Source: Magnolia sinica
Taxonomy: Eukaryota > Streptophyta > Magnoliopsida > Magnoliales > Magnoliaceae
DNA: 64,000 nt
Assembly: GCF_029962835.1 (NCBI RefSeq)
Contig: NC_080582.1
Span: 14,020,032-14,084,031, forward strand
Reading direction: 5' to 3'
Position 1 is the first letter of the stretch. Each line of letters begins with the position of its first letter. Made by a program: the position numbers and the translations under genes. The notes under the pieces are model-generated. The model ran no database searches, was not told the DNA's origin, and saw nothing but the letters and a program-made list of their open reading frames with translations. Below are positions 23,198 to 34,668 of the stretch, one piece after another.

Positions 23198-24901
23198 ATG
23201 GTTCCTCCGCCGAATCGTCAGCAGCAGGCTCGTGTTTATGCGCTTTCAACTGAAGCGCCTATGTCTGACTTGGTGCCGAGGTCCTTTGAGGTGACAGCGC
23301 ATATTGAAGGTATTCCCGTTTCTGTGTTAGTGGATACAGGGTCCACTAATTCTCTTATTTCTTATGCCGCAGTTAGGTGTTTGGGTTTGAGATCTGTTCC
23401 TATGCAAGGAGTGACGCTTACTACCGCTACGGGGATGTCCTCTGCTTTGGGCAAGCGTTGTATAGATTGTTTGGTCGATCTGGGAAGTGGATCGATCCGT
23501 GTTGATTTGCTAGTCGCACCGCTTTATCACTACGATGTTATTATGGGTATGGATTGGCTCACGAGGATGCGAGCTGAGATTGATTGTGAAGCGAGATCAG
23601 TGACGATCCATGGACCTGAGGGCGAGATTGTTACTTTCCCAATTCAGGTCAGTTATCCTCTTCGTATTGATTTTTATCCTTCTCTGTTAGAGAGTTCGGC
23701 CGAATCGGCGTTGGTTAGTACGCCGGTAGTTCAGGAGTTTGAAGATGTGTTTGAGTCAATTCCTGGATTACCTCCTCAGCGTGAAATTGATTTTGCTATC
23801 GATCTTATGCCTGGTCCGGCGCCCATTTCTTTACCCACCTATCGGATGCCTCCGAGTGAAATGGAGGAGTTGAGGAAGCAGATAGATGGTTTGCTAGAAT
23901 TGGGTTTTATTCGGCCTAGTGTGTCTCCTTGGGGAGCACCTGTTCTGTTTGTGAAGAAGAAGGATGGTTCCTTGCGATTGTGTATTGATTATCGCAGGTT
24001 GAATTTGGTAACTGTGAAGAATAAGTACCCTTTGCCCAGGATTGATGATCTGTTTGATCAGTTGAAGGGGGCGCGGTACTTCTCGAAGGTTGATCTGCAG
24101 TCAGGGTATCATCAGTTGCGCGTCAAGGATGGGCAGACGGAGCGCGTGAATCAAGTCCTGGAGGATATGTTGCGAGCTTGTGTTTTGGATTTCAAAGACA
24201 GTTGGGATGATTGTCTTCAGTATGCAGAGTTCGCGTATAATAATAGTTTCCAAGCGAGTATCGGCATGGCTCCCTATGAGGCGTTGTATGGTCGCCCGTG
24301 CAGAGCACCACATTGTTGGGCAGAAATTGGTGAGCGTAGTTTGCTTGGCCCGGAGTTGGTGCAGGTGACTTCAGAGAAGGTTGACATCATTCGACGTCGA
24401 CTTTTGACAGCGCAGAGCAGGCAGAAGAGTTATGCTGATACGAGGCATCGACCGCTTGAGTTTGTAGTGGGAGACCATGTTTTTCTGAAGGTCTCTCCTA
24501 TGAAGGGAGTTCTGCGGTTCGGTAAGAAGGGGAAGCTGACGCCGAGATTTATTGGTCCATTTCAAGTTCTGGATCGAGTGGGAGCGGTAGCTTACCGCCT
24601 TGCTTTGCCCACACCTCTTGCGGGCGTGCATAACGTATTTCATGTTTCTATGCTGAAGAAGTACGTTCCTGATCCTTCGCATATTATCAGTTGGGAGCAA
24701 GTGCAGTTGAGTGAGGATGCCACTTATGTACTGCGACCGACGCGTATTCTTGACAGGAAGGAGCAGGTATTGCGTAGCAAGGTTATCCCTCTTGTGAAGG
24801 TGCTATGGACGCATCATGGTGTGGAAGAGGCTACTTGGGAATCTGAAGCTGAGGTCAGGAAGACCTACCCTCTGATCCTCGAGGATTATATGAAGGTATG
24901 A
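23198..24901 (+). mobile_element. pol region of the gypsy element (fossil)
   Basis: Seen in order are the aspartic protease ([13 protein letters not shown]), the start of reverse transcriptase ([47 protein letters not shown]), an integrase C-terminal region ([46 protein letters not shown]) and a chromodomain-like tail ([24 protein letters not shown]). The order and tail place it with Tekay/Del chromoviruses. It is too short to hold a full set of enzymes and is non-functional. Confidence 0.88.
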
Positions 24902-24923
24902 ATTTCGAGGACGAAATTTTCTT

Positions 24924-24937
24924 TAAGGGGGGTAGAT
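24924..24937 (+). other. Polypurine tract
   Basis: TAAGGGGGGTAGAT lies immediately before the 3' LTR. It follows the GAGGACGAAATT motif that commonly precedes the LTR in this clade. Confidence 0.9.
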
Positions 24938-27900
24938 TGTAACGACCTTGGATTTTCTTGTGCTAATCTTTCCTTAAGTAGTTGTTTTTGGGGTAATTAG
25001 CGCTTTACTCGATTGCTTGTGAAATTCGCATCAATCACTTTAAATTGTATCTGCATGGCTCTAAACGTGTAGATTAGTGAGCGCTACGTTACTCTGAAAT
25101 CTGGGATCCATCGCTAAATCCAGTTGTTCTGGGGAATTTTTGGAAGATCTGGATCGGATCTGGACCGCGCGTCGAAAGTCCGATGGCGATGATCTTAGGC
25201 TGTTGCGGTCACCGAGTTGGGCTTGATCTTCACCTCGAAAATCAAGTCGATCTGATGTTCTGGGTCGATTTGATTGAGCTCGGAGTGAAGAGTGTGAGAA
25301 CGGTTGGAATTTATTAAGCTTTTATTGAAATCTGAGTCGTGTCGCTTGCGCGACGATTTTAAGCATTCTCAATCCGTTGGATTTCGACCCAATTTCACCC
25401 TCCGATCAGGATAGTGGCCCATGCATATCCTAGTGCTTGTGGACTGATCGAGATTCCGTGACCGTTGAATTGAGTGTGGTCCGCCACGCCGATCTCAAGA
25501 GCCGGTCGGTATGAAAACTCGGCTTGACCTAGATCCATGGTCGGTGAGCTTAAGTCCGACCTTTCGTGGTTATATGCCCACCGAAGTGCTTCGTTGGATC
25601 GAGAAAGGCGTGCTTTGGTTATAACCTAAGTATACCTTGACCACGGGTTATTTCCATCATTTTAAGGCCTATATATAGTCCTTAAACCCTAGCTCTCATT
25701 TCCATACGAATTTTCTCTAACCCTAGCTTGGAAAGAGAGTGGAAAAGAGAGAGTTAGTGAGAGAGATTGGTTGGTGAATCATCTTGATTTCTTCCTTGTT
25801 CTTCTTCACCTTTGAACCTTTACTTTGAATCGTTCCTCTGACGATTCTGAGTTCTTTTGGGGTAAGTTAACCTAACCCTAACCTGTGTTAGAGCTTAGAT
25901 TAGACTTGGTGTTGTTGTATCTCATTTCCATCTTTGTTTTAGGGTTTTCTAGCGCCGTTGACAAAGACTACTCGTCTAAATCAGTTCGGTGGTTCTTTCT
26001 TCGCTTAAGGTGCGGACTTTGAGTGTATAGGTTATGGTTTTCAAGGCTTTCAATCCCAGTCAGTGATTTATTCTTGTTATGGATGAGATTTCACATGCCA
26101 AACGTTGTGTTTACATTGCTTTCCTGATATGCATGTGCTATGTTGAGATTTGTGTATTCTATGTGTATTTATAAAGTACCGTATACGTATAAAATATGCA
26201 CTTATGTTTGCCATGATTAATTGTCATGTATGTATGCTAGATGCATGTATGTCAACTCCTTGATAAAAGGAATTGTCTAAGTGCATGTATTTCAACATAC
26301 GTCATGTATGTTGTCCCATGTATGCTAAGTGTTTGTAGAAATGCATGAATGATCTAAAGTGTAACTGATTACACTAAATGCGGGCGTTGAGAAGTGATTC
26401 TCAATACTCCTATGGATGCGCATGTTTTCCTTTATGCAGTTACCTTTCAAGTTATTTAAATTCAAGCATTTCCTATGCTTACACTTATGTTAAGTTGATA
26501 TTCTTCAGATGTGTATGTACCATGATTTGAGTTGTTGATCCATTACTGTTTTACATTCCATATGAGCATCTGTTGTAGTGTAAGGTGTTTGGGACTATGC
26601 CTTAGTCCAGGAAATCGGTAATTGACCCTATGTGCGTGGTTGAGATTGCTTTCGCCACGTCGGACGTATTAGACGAACCCGAGTCGTATTAGAGTTGTCG
26701 GCAGTGGTTTGGCCACGCGGAGTGTTTGCGCACTCTATGTCGCTCAATTCGACGTGCGCTCGTGCTAGTCGAGTTCGTCAAGTAACCCGATTGTCCGATG
26801 TATGTTAACCATGTATGGACGCTACTGCTTGAATCTAGGGTACCGAACTTACCAGTGAAATCCTAATAACCATGGTACCTGATCCGCTAAGACTCATGAG
26901 CCGGACATGGTGGTATGGGACACCGTGGTCGAGCTGTCGGCCTACGCTGGGGTGACGAGCCTCCCCGTAGTGACCAGTGAGCAACTTAACTCGTGAGCCG
27001 ATTATGGTGGTATGGGACACTATATTCGTGCTGTCGGCCTACATTGATTAATGACGAGCCCTTTGTAATGACCTCGAGCATACCTGGATACCGCAAGGAG
27101 GTGACGAGCCGATCTGTGGTAGTAAGGGCATGAAAGGCGTGCATTGATTGGTGACGAGCCCTTTGCTACGACCTCAACTATATGATCGTATGAGATATCT
27201 AGGATTGACGACCCTAGTATGGATCACTGTTTGGATGGTGATATGAGGAAGGTATCTTAGCTTCCCAATCCTGTTGTGTGAAATGGACTAATAACAACTT
27301 GGTAATCATATCCATGCACCGCATTTGCATGTGCTTTGTAGATGTGGCGCACTTTGAGGCGATGTCATGCGTAACGTAAGATGAAGACGCTGAGGGTGTA
27401 CGCGTGAGGGCACGCATCATATTGCATTCATGCTTGCATTAACAAGAGTACTTAGAATTTATTTACTTATCCTGCTTTATCATTACTGTTTGATTGAACT
27501 GATAACATGTTAACCAGTGCCTTATTGTTCCACTGAGTTGATCACTCACTCCCACGTTTCTGGGGCGGTGTTACACACCCACCAGACTCTGTCTTAGGCC
27601 CTGATGTTGCAGATGTGGATGCGACGTCTGAGGCAGAGCGGGAGCTGGATGACGACGAGGCTGCCTTCTCCTATATGCAGTTTTCAGACGGGTTCTAGCG
27701 AGCCTCGGTCTGTTGCGTGGGATCTCTGGGATTATTTTTGGGAACTGAAATGATGTAATTTGATACTTATAATTTTGTTAAATAACACTTTTACACGATC
27801 TGGTTGTATATGTAATTCAGGGATTTACACTTGTACACATTTTACTATAAGTCTTCCGCTTGCTTTATTCACTTGTCCCTGAATCATATCTATGTTTTGG

Positions 27901-28028
27901 CTTAATCTATTCCATGTTTTATGCACTAATACAGTCAACATACATTCATCATTAAATATGTTGCATAAGTGATGTTTTGGAACTCGGGAGCTGGGTTATG
28001 CTCAACCCCCGAATTTCAGGGCGTTACA
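24938..28028 (+). repeat. 3' LTR of the gypsy element
   Basis: It starts TGTAACGACCTTGG and ends AGGGCGTTACA. It matches the 5' LTR throughout with scattered small differences. TACTC follows at 28029-28033. Confidence 0.95.
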
Positions 28029-28033
28029 TACTC

Positions 28034-28823
28034 CAATTTCCAATTTAATAATTTCCAAGTATCTAATCGGTCCCTAAAGTATCTGAAATTTGAAGAGCTA
28101 CAACTGATTTGATAAATATTGCAACATATGTAAGCAAAGGTATTACTTGAATTCCGTGGCCAGGCACACATATTACTAGATGCAACTCATTAAAATTATT
28201 TTTACTCAAGTATATGCAACAACATATATATGCAAGCAAGGAAAACTATTACTAGATTTCTGACAGAGGACCACAGGCACATAGATTACTTCACTACATT
28301 TGCAAGAATTAATATTACTATTTTTTTTCCATAATCACCACCGCATCGTCCTAGCCATTTGAGATTGGTGTTACGAACGCTGTTTTGCTAGTCCCACTAT
28401 TCTCAGAAAGTAAAAAAAAAATCCTTCATATCACTTCATAGCTGAAAAGGAGCTACTCCATTAGTCATTTCCATTTTAGTGAATTGAAATTTTGCAATTG
28501 AATTCAACTGAGCATCCAAATGCAGCCTCAATGAACTTGAAGAGATTCCTATGCCAATGAACTAAAAATGTAAATAAACACCATCCCAAAAGCTCTAAAT
28601 GCCTGAAGTATATAATAAAGCCACTCCACTTTCTTCCCCAAAAGACTTTTTATCTGCAGTCATTTAGAAAGCAAACTAGGTATATATACAATATCCAATT
28701 ATCCATGTTTGTCTGCATATTGCATACACATGAACATGTTACATATGCATACACAAACACATCTAAACCTACATAAATGGGCTATGCATAAATGCATGTG
28801 GACCTATATAGGTTTATACATAC

Positions 28824-28858
<35 letters not shown>

Positions 28859-31675
28859 GCTACATTCATCACATGATTCTGTTTTGTCTTCTGAGTTTCA
28901 GCCCAATGGTTTTTTTTGGGTAGAATCAGTTTAGTTTGTATGTTCTCGCGACTGTGATACTTCTAATCTAACACGAACTGACTATTTAGGCAGCATTTGG
29001 ATGCACTATCCAATAAAATTGCAATAACAAGTTCAATAAAGTGGAAATGACCAAATTGCAATTAGTTAGTATTCATATTCAATAAAGTAGAAGTCCGCTA
29101 TCAAAAGCATAAATAAGTAGGCCGGATATCTACCAGGATGACTAGAAAAACATGGAACTGGAAGATGTGCAGAAATGAATCTACTTGATGTGCAGTCTCA
29201 TGAACATATAAAAACTTGCCTCCATACACCTAGCCATATTACACAGACATGGAACAGGAAGATCCCCGTCGTCCATAAAATCAACTTACTTTGTACCTAC
29301 CTTGGCCGAGAAAGAAGGACATAGTCTCAACTTCTAATCAGATGGGCCATGCATGTATTTTGAATGCAGGCTGTTTTTCATTTCCTTAGATGCCATTTTA
29401 ATGAACCGCCTACCACACATGGACTCCATGCTTGTGAGTAAGTAGTGTGAGTAAAAATCCAAGAGTATCTTTAAAAAGCCATTGGAAAAAAAAAAACCAT
29501 GAGTAAGAACAATATGACTAAGAACATGAAATAAGAACATGAAATTACCATTGAGAGCAGATCATAAGCTAATAAAAACCAAGTACAAAATGCATTAATA
29601 AAGGAAAGAACCATCAAGATGCATATAATTAGGGATTTACGTCGGTCTAAGAGACAACCGTGAGTAAGAATGTTAGCTTTGAAAACAAAATAATGAGCTA
29701 AAAACCATGGATATCTGGCTTCATGGTAAGATGATTTGGACAGTCCAGCTAATTTGCACCAACAGAGATAGCTGTCAGTCCAAAAATACTTACAGGGCCA
29801 ATACATTTTTTTTTCTTTTGTCAAGCAATGGATGTCCCACTTGAAAGGAATTTGATTACATTCTATTTGCATTTGCAATGTGCAAAATGGAGATTTCTGA
29901 TATGGTTAGCCATAACAAAGCATTTTCCTGTTTACCCTCAGGCCATGATGAATGTTCATTTCTCACCAATAGCTCCATATCTCTTTCTACTGAATCACTC
30001 ATAGCACATATAGATAGTAAGGTTAAAACAACATTTTTATACAAGCGCTTTCTAAAATTTCTAAGTGGGATGGGAAGTTCTTAAAAGAAACCAAAAAACA
30101 AAAAACAAAAACAAAAACAAAAACAAAGCAAAACAAAACAAAAAAACAAAAAAAAAAAAAAAAAAATCATGCTACATACTGCAGAGTGCAGACATCCAAA
30201 TGCTATTTTGGGCAAAGGAAAAACCAATGTATCGGACCATCAAAACACTAAATTAAAGATCATCAAATATGCTAGCAATTATGAACATTAACAAGCCTGC
30301 ACATATTACAAAAATGAATAAATTGGGACTGCATCACATCAAGGAAAGCCCTTCAAAATGTACCATATATAGAACGATAACAAAAATACCGCAGTACCTT
30401 GCTACGACAAAAATATTCATGGCCAATTACAAAAGCAACGGTTCTTTCCATACACAATTATTGAATCACCTCCCTTGATCATGACACACTTTTCCCAAAA
30501 CCATAGCTTAGCAAAACAATTGAATTGCATAGGCATAGGATATTCTATTGGAACCATAATTTTATTTCTCAAAGCAACTGGTTGATTTTAATAAACCTTT
30601 GTAATTAATTGCATACTCATAGCATCTGTAAGAGTTGTGTCTTCTTATTGCCAAGCCCAAGCTTACATAAAAGAGTGTTTCCTTAGCATAGCAGCCAGCA
30701 TGCTAAGGCAACTCGTCCCCGCTCCCTAGGCTATATTTTCAATTCCGTAAGTCCACAAATGCATTACAACTTACTTCAGTGGTTACACTTCCACATGTTT
30801 GGAGGAGGAGGTAGGGTATACACCTGAAGGTGGTGGCTGTATAACCATATATGCATGTTTTAAGCTTGCTAGTGTTGTGCATATAAAGCATGCACCTGCC
30901 CAACAAAACCTACTTGCAATTCAAACCAATGCAACAACAAAATCAAAACCTATGATAACTATTGTAATATATATTTGAAATATTAATGGAAAGAAGTTGC
31001 GATAAATACATAAGAGGTGCATGCCTGTGTAACATGCGCTTTGGGAATTTCGTCAAACAGTTGACATCCCTTCCTCCACATGTTCTTGGTCCCTAGACAC
31101 TAGATTGATGTTAGTGAAGCAACGATCAATTGGCTCGGGATCGAACCATGCCGCAACCCACAACACCACATTAAGCTTCACAATAGGGTACACCATGCAT
31201 TTTCCAAGGGAAATCCCCCTCTACATCATCATACAACAAATTTACAGATAAATTTTAGAAACTCTAATCTCAACATTCGATTTCAGTAAACAAAAAAGTA
31301 TAAATAAAAAAATAATAATCAGAAACCCCTAAATCTAAACATCCGAAATTTGGAAACAAGCAACAAAAAATTGATTGAAAATTGTTTCTACATAAACTAA
31401 CCTTTTCTTAAAGAGCTTGTTTGGTGCTCTGCCTGTGACTTTTGTGACAAGTAGCAGAGAGAGCTCTGCTTTCAGATCTATCAACGGAAAAGGGGTTTTT
31501 GATTTTTTGTGAGTGGGAGTCAGAGAGGGGTTCCGAATCTTTCAGCAGAGAGAGGTTTTAGATCCTTCACAACCGGGAGTGCAAAAACTCGAAATCATCC
31601 ATTGATGAAGAGGAGTTCGTGAGATCGAGTGGGAGGGGATGGTTAGGGAGAGAAGAGGAGTTCGTGAGAGGGGAG
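28034..31675. other. Right part of Z, no recognised exon
   Basis: This AT-rich DNA resumes Z after the gypsy insertion. Minus-strand open frames at 29334-29540 and 29471-29878 and others near 30000-30480 show no domain I recognise. It holds a (GA)n run at 28829-28853 and an A-rich AAAACAAAAAC stretch at about 30095-30165. More captured gene fragments may hide here, but I cannot name any. Confidence 0.4.
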
Positions 31676-31703
31676 ATCGAGAGAGAGAAAAGGAGAGCGG
31701 GAG

Positions 31704-31749
<46 letters not shown>

Positions 31750-31780
31750 GGCGGGGGAGATCGAGAGAGAGAGAGAAAGG
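31676..31780. repeat. (GA)n microsatellite and purine-rich flank
   Basis: There is an uninterrupted GA run at about 31706-31746 within a longer GAGA/GGGA stretch. It generates Arg-Glu repeat frames on both strands that are not genes. Confidence 0.95.
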
Positions 31781-31869
31781 GACGTACCAGAGAGGGAATA
31801 GGGTTGAGTGGAGGGAGGGAAATGAATGTTTCGTGAGAGGGGGAAAAGAAAAAGGCAGCGCGGTTTTGT

Positions 31870-32442
31870 GCTTTTTGCCTACTACGGTCTTGCTACGGTT
31901 TTTAACCGTAGCTAAAATCCAATTTGACCGTAGCCATTGAACAATCCACAACAGGCCCTCCACGGCTCACATTTGACGGGATCTGGATGTATGACCTTGT
32001 CAAGGGCTTTGTGGGGTCCATCTTGATGCAATCGATATATCCACTCCGTCCATTAATTTTGTATTTTTTTATAGGGAATGAACCCAACATCTAGGCAAAT
32101 CGAAGGTTTAATTGTACCACACCATCGATCAATGGATTAATCTCTACTTTTTCCTACCGTGTGGTCCACTTGTTCTTTCGATCTACTTTCTTTTTTGGGT
32201 TCTTGCCCTAAAATACTCTTAAAAAATGGACAGACGTATTAGATGGAGTACACACATTTTAATGGGCCTCGTAGAGTCCCTTATGAGGTATCCAAGGTTG
32301 CATGTATGTCTGGCGGAGTTAGCTTTTGGCTACGGTTTTGAAGCTCTAGCTACGGTTTTAAGCCGTAGCAAATGAGCTACGGTTTATAGTCGTAGCAAAA
32401 GGTAAGAATAGTCCGTAGCCTTTAGTTGTTTTTTTTGTAGTG
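31870..32442. repeat. Right subterminal region of Z
   Basis: GCTACGGT and ACCGTAGC words cluster at 31880-31945 and again at 32325-32425, leading to the TAGTG end at 32442. A fold-back-like segment of about 370 bp (31946-32320) separates the clusters and may be an insertion. Confidence 0.75.
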
Positions 32443-32445
32443 AAT

Positions 32446-32520
32446 AATGTGATGAGAAGTGGTCTCAGCTGCCATGCTTGCAGTTCTTCTACAAACAGAA
32501 GGAACATTCATATCAAACAG
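32446..32520 (+). pseudogene. NRPE1 fragment resuming after CACTA Z
   Basis: Reading across the empty site, the frame before Z (SSCECCTLQQ) continues after one AAT copy as CDEKWSQLPCLQFFY. Plant NRPE1 has a matching stretch (ECCSFQQ.C..., then MPCL.F). This shows that Z inserted within the NRPE1 piece. The similarity fades within about 80 bp and the conserved block that should follow (CPVLLE.VIKGDPRI) is not seen, so the fragment ends near here. It belongs with the piece at 9605-11492. Confidence 0.75.
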
Positions 32521-33079
32521 CACTGAGTAGATTGTCTCTTTCAGTTGTCTTCTAGATGCCTTAGCAGATTCAGTATCTGAAGAAAATGAAAAAATAATAA
32601 TAATAATAAATTGATGGACTGTCTTCTAGATGCCTTAGCAGATTCAGTTGTCTTCAGTCCATTACTATTGCCCCTATCAAGGAGAGATGATACCATTACC
32701 AGTTAAACTTCTGATTCCCACTGGGACACTATGCTAACTACACTTTGGGCATAACTTCCTCAATTGGGTCGGGACCACATTCTCCTTTTTTTTTCCTTTT
32801 TTTTTCTTTTTTTTGCACATAAATAACTAACTTTGCATATGCATTCCATGTTAGCACTAATGCCATTAAGATCTTTTTCAATCAAGTGCAGATTTGAGAA
32901 CTTGATTATGCTCTCGTACCAATAGAAGACTTTATTTATGTCAGATCTCTCCAAATTAGTAGCACTCCACACTTGCTTTGAAACAACATTTATAATTATA
33001 GAGATGATATCCTGTCAGCTGAACGAAGCAAATGGAGCACAACAACAATAGCAGCAAAAAAAAAAAAAGGTCCATGTAC
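32521..33079. other. Non-coding stretch with a short local duplication
   Basis: The phrase TGTCTTCTAGATGCCTTAGC occurs near 32546 and again near 32618, flanking an AATAATAATAATAA run. No exon was recognised, although a minus-strand frame at about 32830-32985 (VWSATNLERSDINKVFYWYE) looks protein-like. I cannot name it. Confidence 0.4.
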
Positions 33080-33171
33080 CCTGAGAGTGTCCAATTCAGG
33101 CCCTCCTAAGGCATCATAGTAGTGATCTATTGGTAAAACATCAATTTCAGCAGTCTGTGTACTGTTAACCT
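33080..33171 (-). pseudogene. S-type anion channel (SLAC1-homologue) exon fragment
   Basis: The minus strand encodes VNSTQTAEIDVLPIDHYYDA followed by LGGPELDTLR. It has a GCAG acceptor on one side and a GTACAT donor on the other. SLAH2/SLAH3-type plasma-membrane anion channels have a .RYYDALEGPEL.TLR motif just before their first membrane helix, which this resembles. Only one exon of about 30 codons is present, with no membrane part. The call rests on a short remembered motif, so it is moderate. It is next to a phototropin exon on the same strand, and both are probably captured pieces. Confidence 0.5.
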
Positions 33172-33256
33172 CTGCTTCTCATTTTTTTGGAATTGTATAA
33201 TCATAAAGCAATGGAAATAATGTGAAATTAGATGATATTTTTTTTTGGAATTGTAC

Positions 33257-33306
33257 CTTCTGATCACGCATAGGCTGCAGATGAAACACAGTCCAGAACT
33301 TCTTAC
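33257..33306 (-). pseudogene. Phototropin LOV2-end exon fragment
   Basis: The minus strand encodes KKFWTVFHLQPMRDQK between a TGCAG acceptor and a GTACAA donor. Phototropin blue-light receptors end their second LOV domain with FWNLFHLQPMRDQKGE, so the match is close despite the short length. The following exon of a phototropin (YFIGVQLDGSEHVEPL) is not found downstream. It is a lone exon with preserved splice sites. Confidence 0.65.
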
Positions 33307-34499
33307 CTGCATCAGTTCAAACAACTTAGAAGCACTTTACAGAAGAAATGGTAAAGAAAAAAAAAAATCAAAGAAGACCAATGATTTCAATGTCCATCTT
33401 ATGCATTTGAACCAAAATCCCATTCTTTCAAGCATAGAGAGGGAGAGAAGAAATCTAAAATTGACATCTTATTATATTAGAGCAAACACAAAACGTAAGT
33501 TCATAATATAATGGATATAGACTAGAAACAGTGCACTAAAATGTTTTTGGGATCAATATCCATAAAGGTCATTGAACAAGAATTTGTTCAACCTAGCAAT
33601 CATTGGTAAACGCAAAAAATTGTCCTACTGTTCAGCCTACCCTCAATAGAACATTTCACGGATATGGGCACTATCTCATTTTTCACAACAGAGGAATCCT
33701 GATCATCAGATATGGGCACTATCTCATTTTTCATTTCAGCATAAGCTACCATGCGATACTTGGAATTTCTCCATCATTACAATTTTCACTGCCCATAAAT
33801 TTAAAAAGAAAAAAAAAAGTCATCTGTCAGGTCTTGAGTAAGGGGAGTCAAGTGTTAGTTTTGCACCATTTATAAAATGGTGGTGAGACTTTAGACATAC
33901 ACATGGCATGCTTGTATGGCAATCCAGACCATCCAAATCTATGGATGGAGCACAAGTGCATAATAAAAAATCTTCACTGAGAAGATAACATTAACCATCA
34001 GATTTGTCCTTCCAAATTTGGACCATTTACTTTTATTTTTAACCATCTATCCATATGATATCCTTTAATTGGATGGTTAGGATTGCTTGATCAGTGTGAT
34101 TTAGAAATGTCTGATTTTAGAAATGCTCCATCAACAATGAGATCCACAATCTGGATGGTGTGTATAGCTGTAAATCAATCTGATATGTAAGGTGGATGAG
34201 TCACTGCCAATTTTTAAATGGTGCCAAAATAATTTAAAAAAAAAAAAAAAACAAATAGCTGCAATAGCTCTATTGAATTTACCATTTTATCCTAGAAAGT
34301 GAATTGTCTATCAGTGGAAGGAGAGTAATAAATATGAATTCCCTTTCTATTTTCAAATCAGGTGGAGAAGGAAAATGAAAAAAAAAAGTTGGGAGAGAAA
34401 AGTACAGAAAGAGAAGAGGGGAGTCTAACAACATAGAAAATCTGCTACACAAGAAAGAAATGCATCCACAACAGTCCTTGAAAATTCTGATTCAAGCTA

Positions 34500-34668
34500 A
34501 ATTGTTGGATGTAGCTCGATGAGGCTGTTACCTGGCTCTGGTTTCTGAACTCCTCTGTTTCTCATTGCCTCTCTCACCCTTGTCACTTTGTTCCATTGGC
34601 TAGCACTTGCAAACATGTTCGCTAGAAGAACATAATCCCCACTTTGAAAGAAGCGAATCCAACCATCT
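34500..34668 (-). pseudogene. PPR protein E-domain fragment
   Basis: The minus strand encodes GDYVLLANMFASASQWNKVT, then RVREAMRNRGVQKPEPGNSL and IE. This is the classic end of a pentatricopeptide repeat protein (G.YVLLSNMYA..G.W..V..VR..M...G..K.PG.SWIE), the E-motif of the PLS class that acts on organelle RNA. The upstream repeats and DYW/E+ tail are absent. It lies between the phototropin and LRR fragments on the same strand. Confidence 0.75.

Larger units (their letters stand above)
16496..28028 (+). mobile_element. Ty3/gypsy LTR retrotransposon, Tekay/Del-like, broken
   Basis: It is complete at both ends, with TG...CA LTRs of about 3.1 kb, a Met-tRNA primer-binding site, a polypurine tract and TACTC target duplications. 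Parts seen in order: an extra open region ahead of gag, gag with a CCHC knuckle, protease, part of reverse transcriptase, and the C-terminal part of integrase with a chromodomain-like tail. RNase H and the integrase core were not recognised. The coding region is broken in several places and shorter than usual for the family, so the copy is a non-functional fossil. The two LTRs differ by roughly 1-3% by eye, so the insertion is probably young, of the order of a million years at commonly used plant rates. It is nested in CACTA Z. Confidence 0.93.
11493..32442. mobile_element. CACTA transposon Z carrying host-gene fragments, split by a gypsy element
   Basis: The left end is CACTACCAAAAAACTAGG at 11493. 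The right end is TTTTTTTTGTAGTG, ending at 32442 (reverse complement CACTACAAAAAAAACAAC). AAT flanks both ends (11490-11492 and 32443-32445), the 3-bp duplication expected of CACTA elements. Both ends carry GCTACGG/CCGTAGC subterminal words. Removing the TACTC-flanked gypsy element (16496-28028) leaves an element of about 9.4 kb. No transposase was recognised; instead it carries DJ-1, LRR receptor kinase and NOT1 fragments, all on the minus strand. The surrounding gene is NRPE1, whose reading continues across the empty site. It is a Pack-CACTA type non-autonomous element. Confidence 0.88.

Noticed and set aside
31619-31836. Arg-Glu repeat proteins
   Set aside because: They come from a (GA)n microsatellite.
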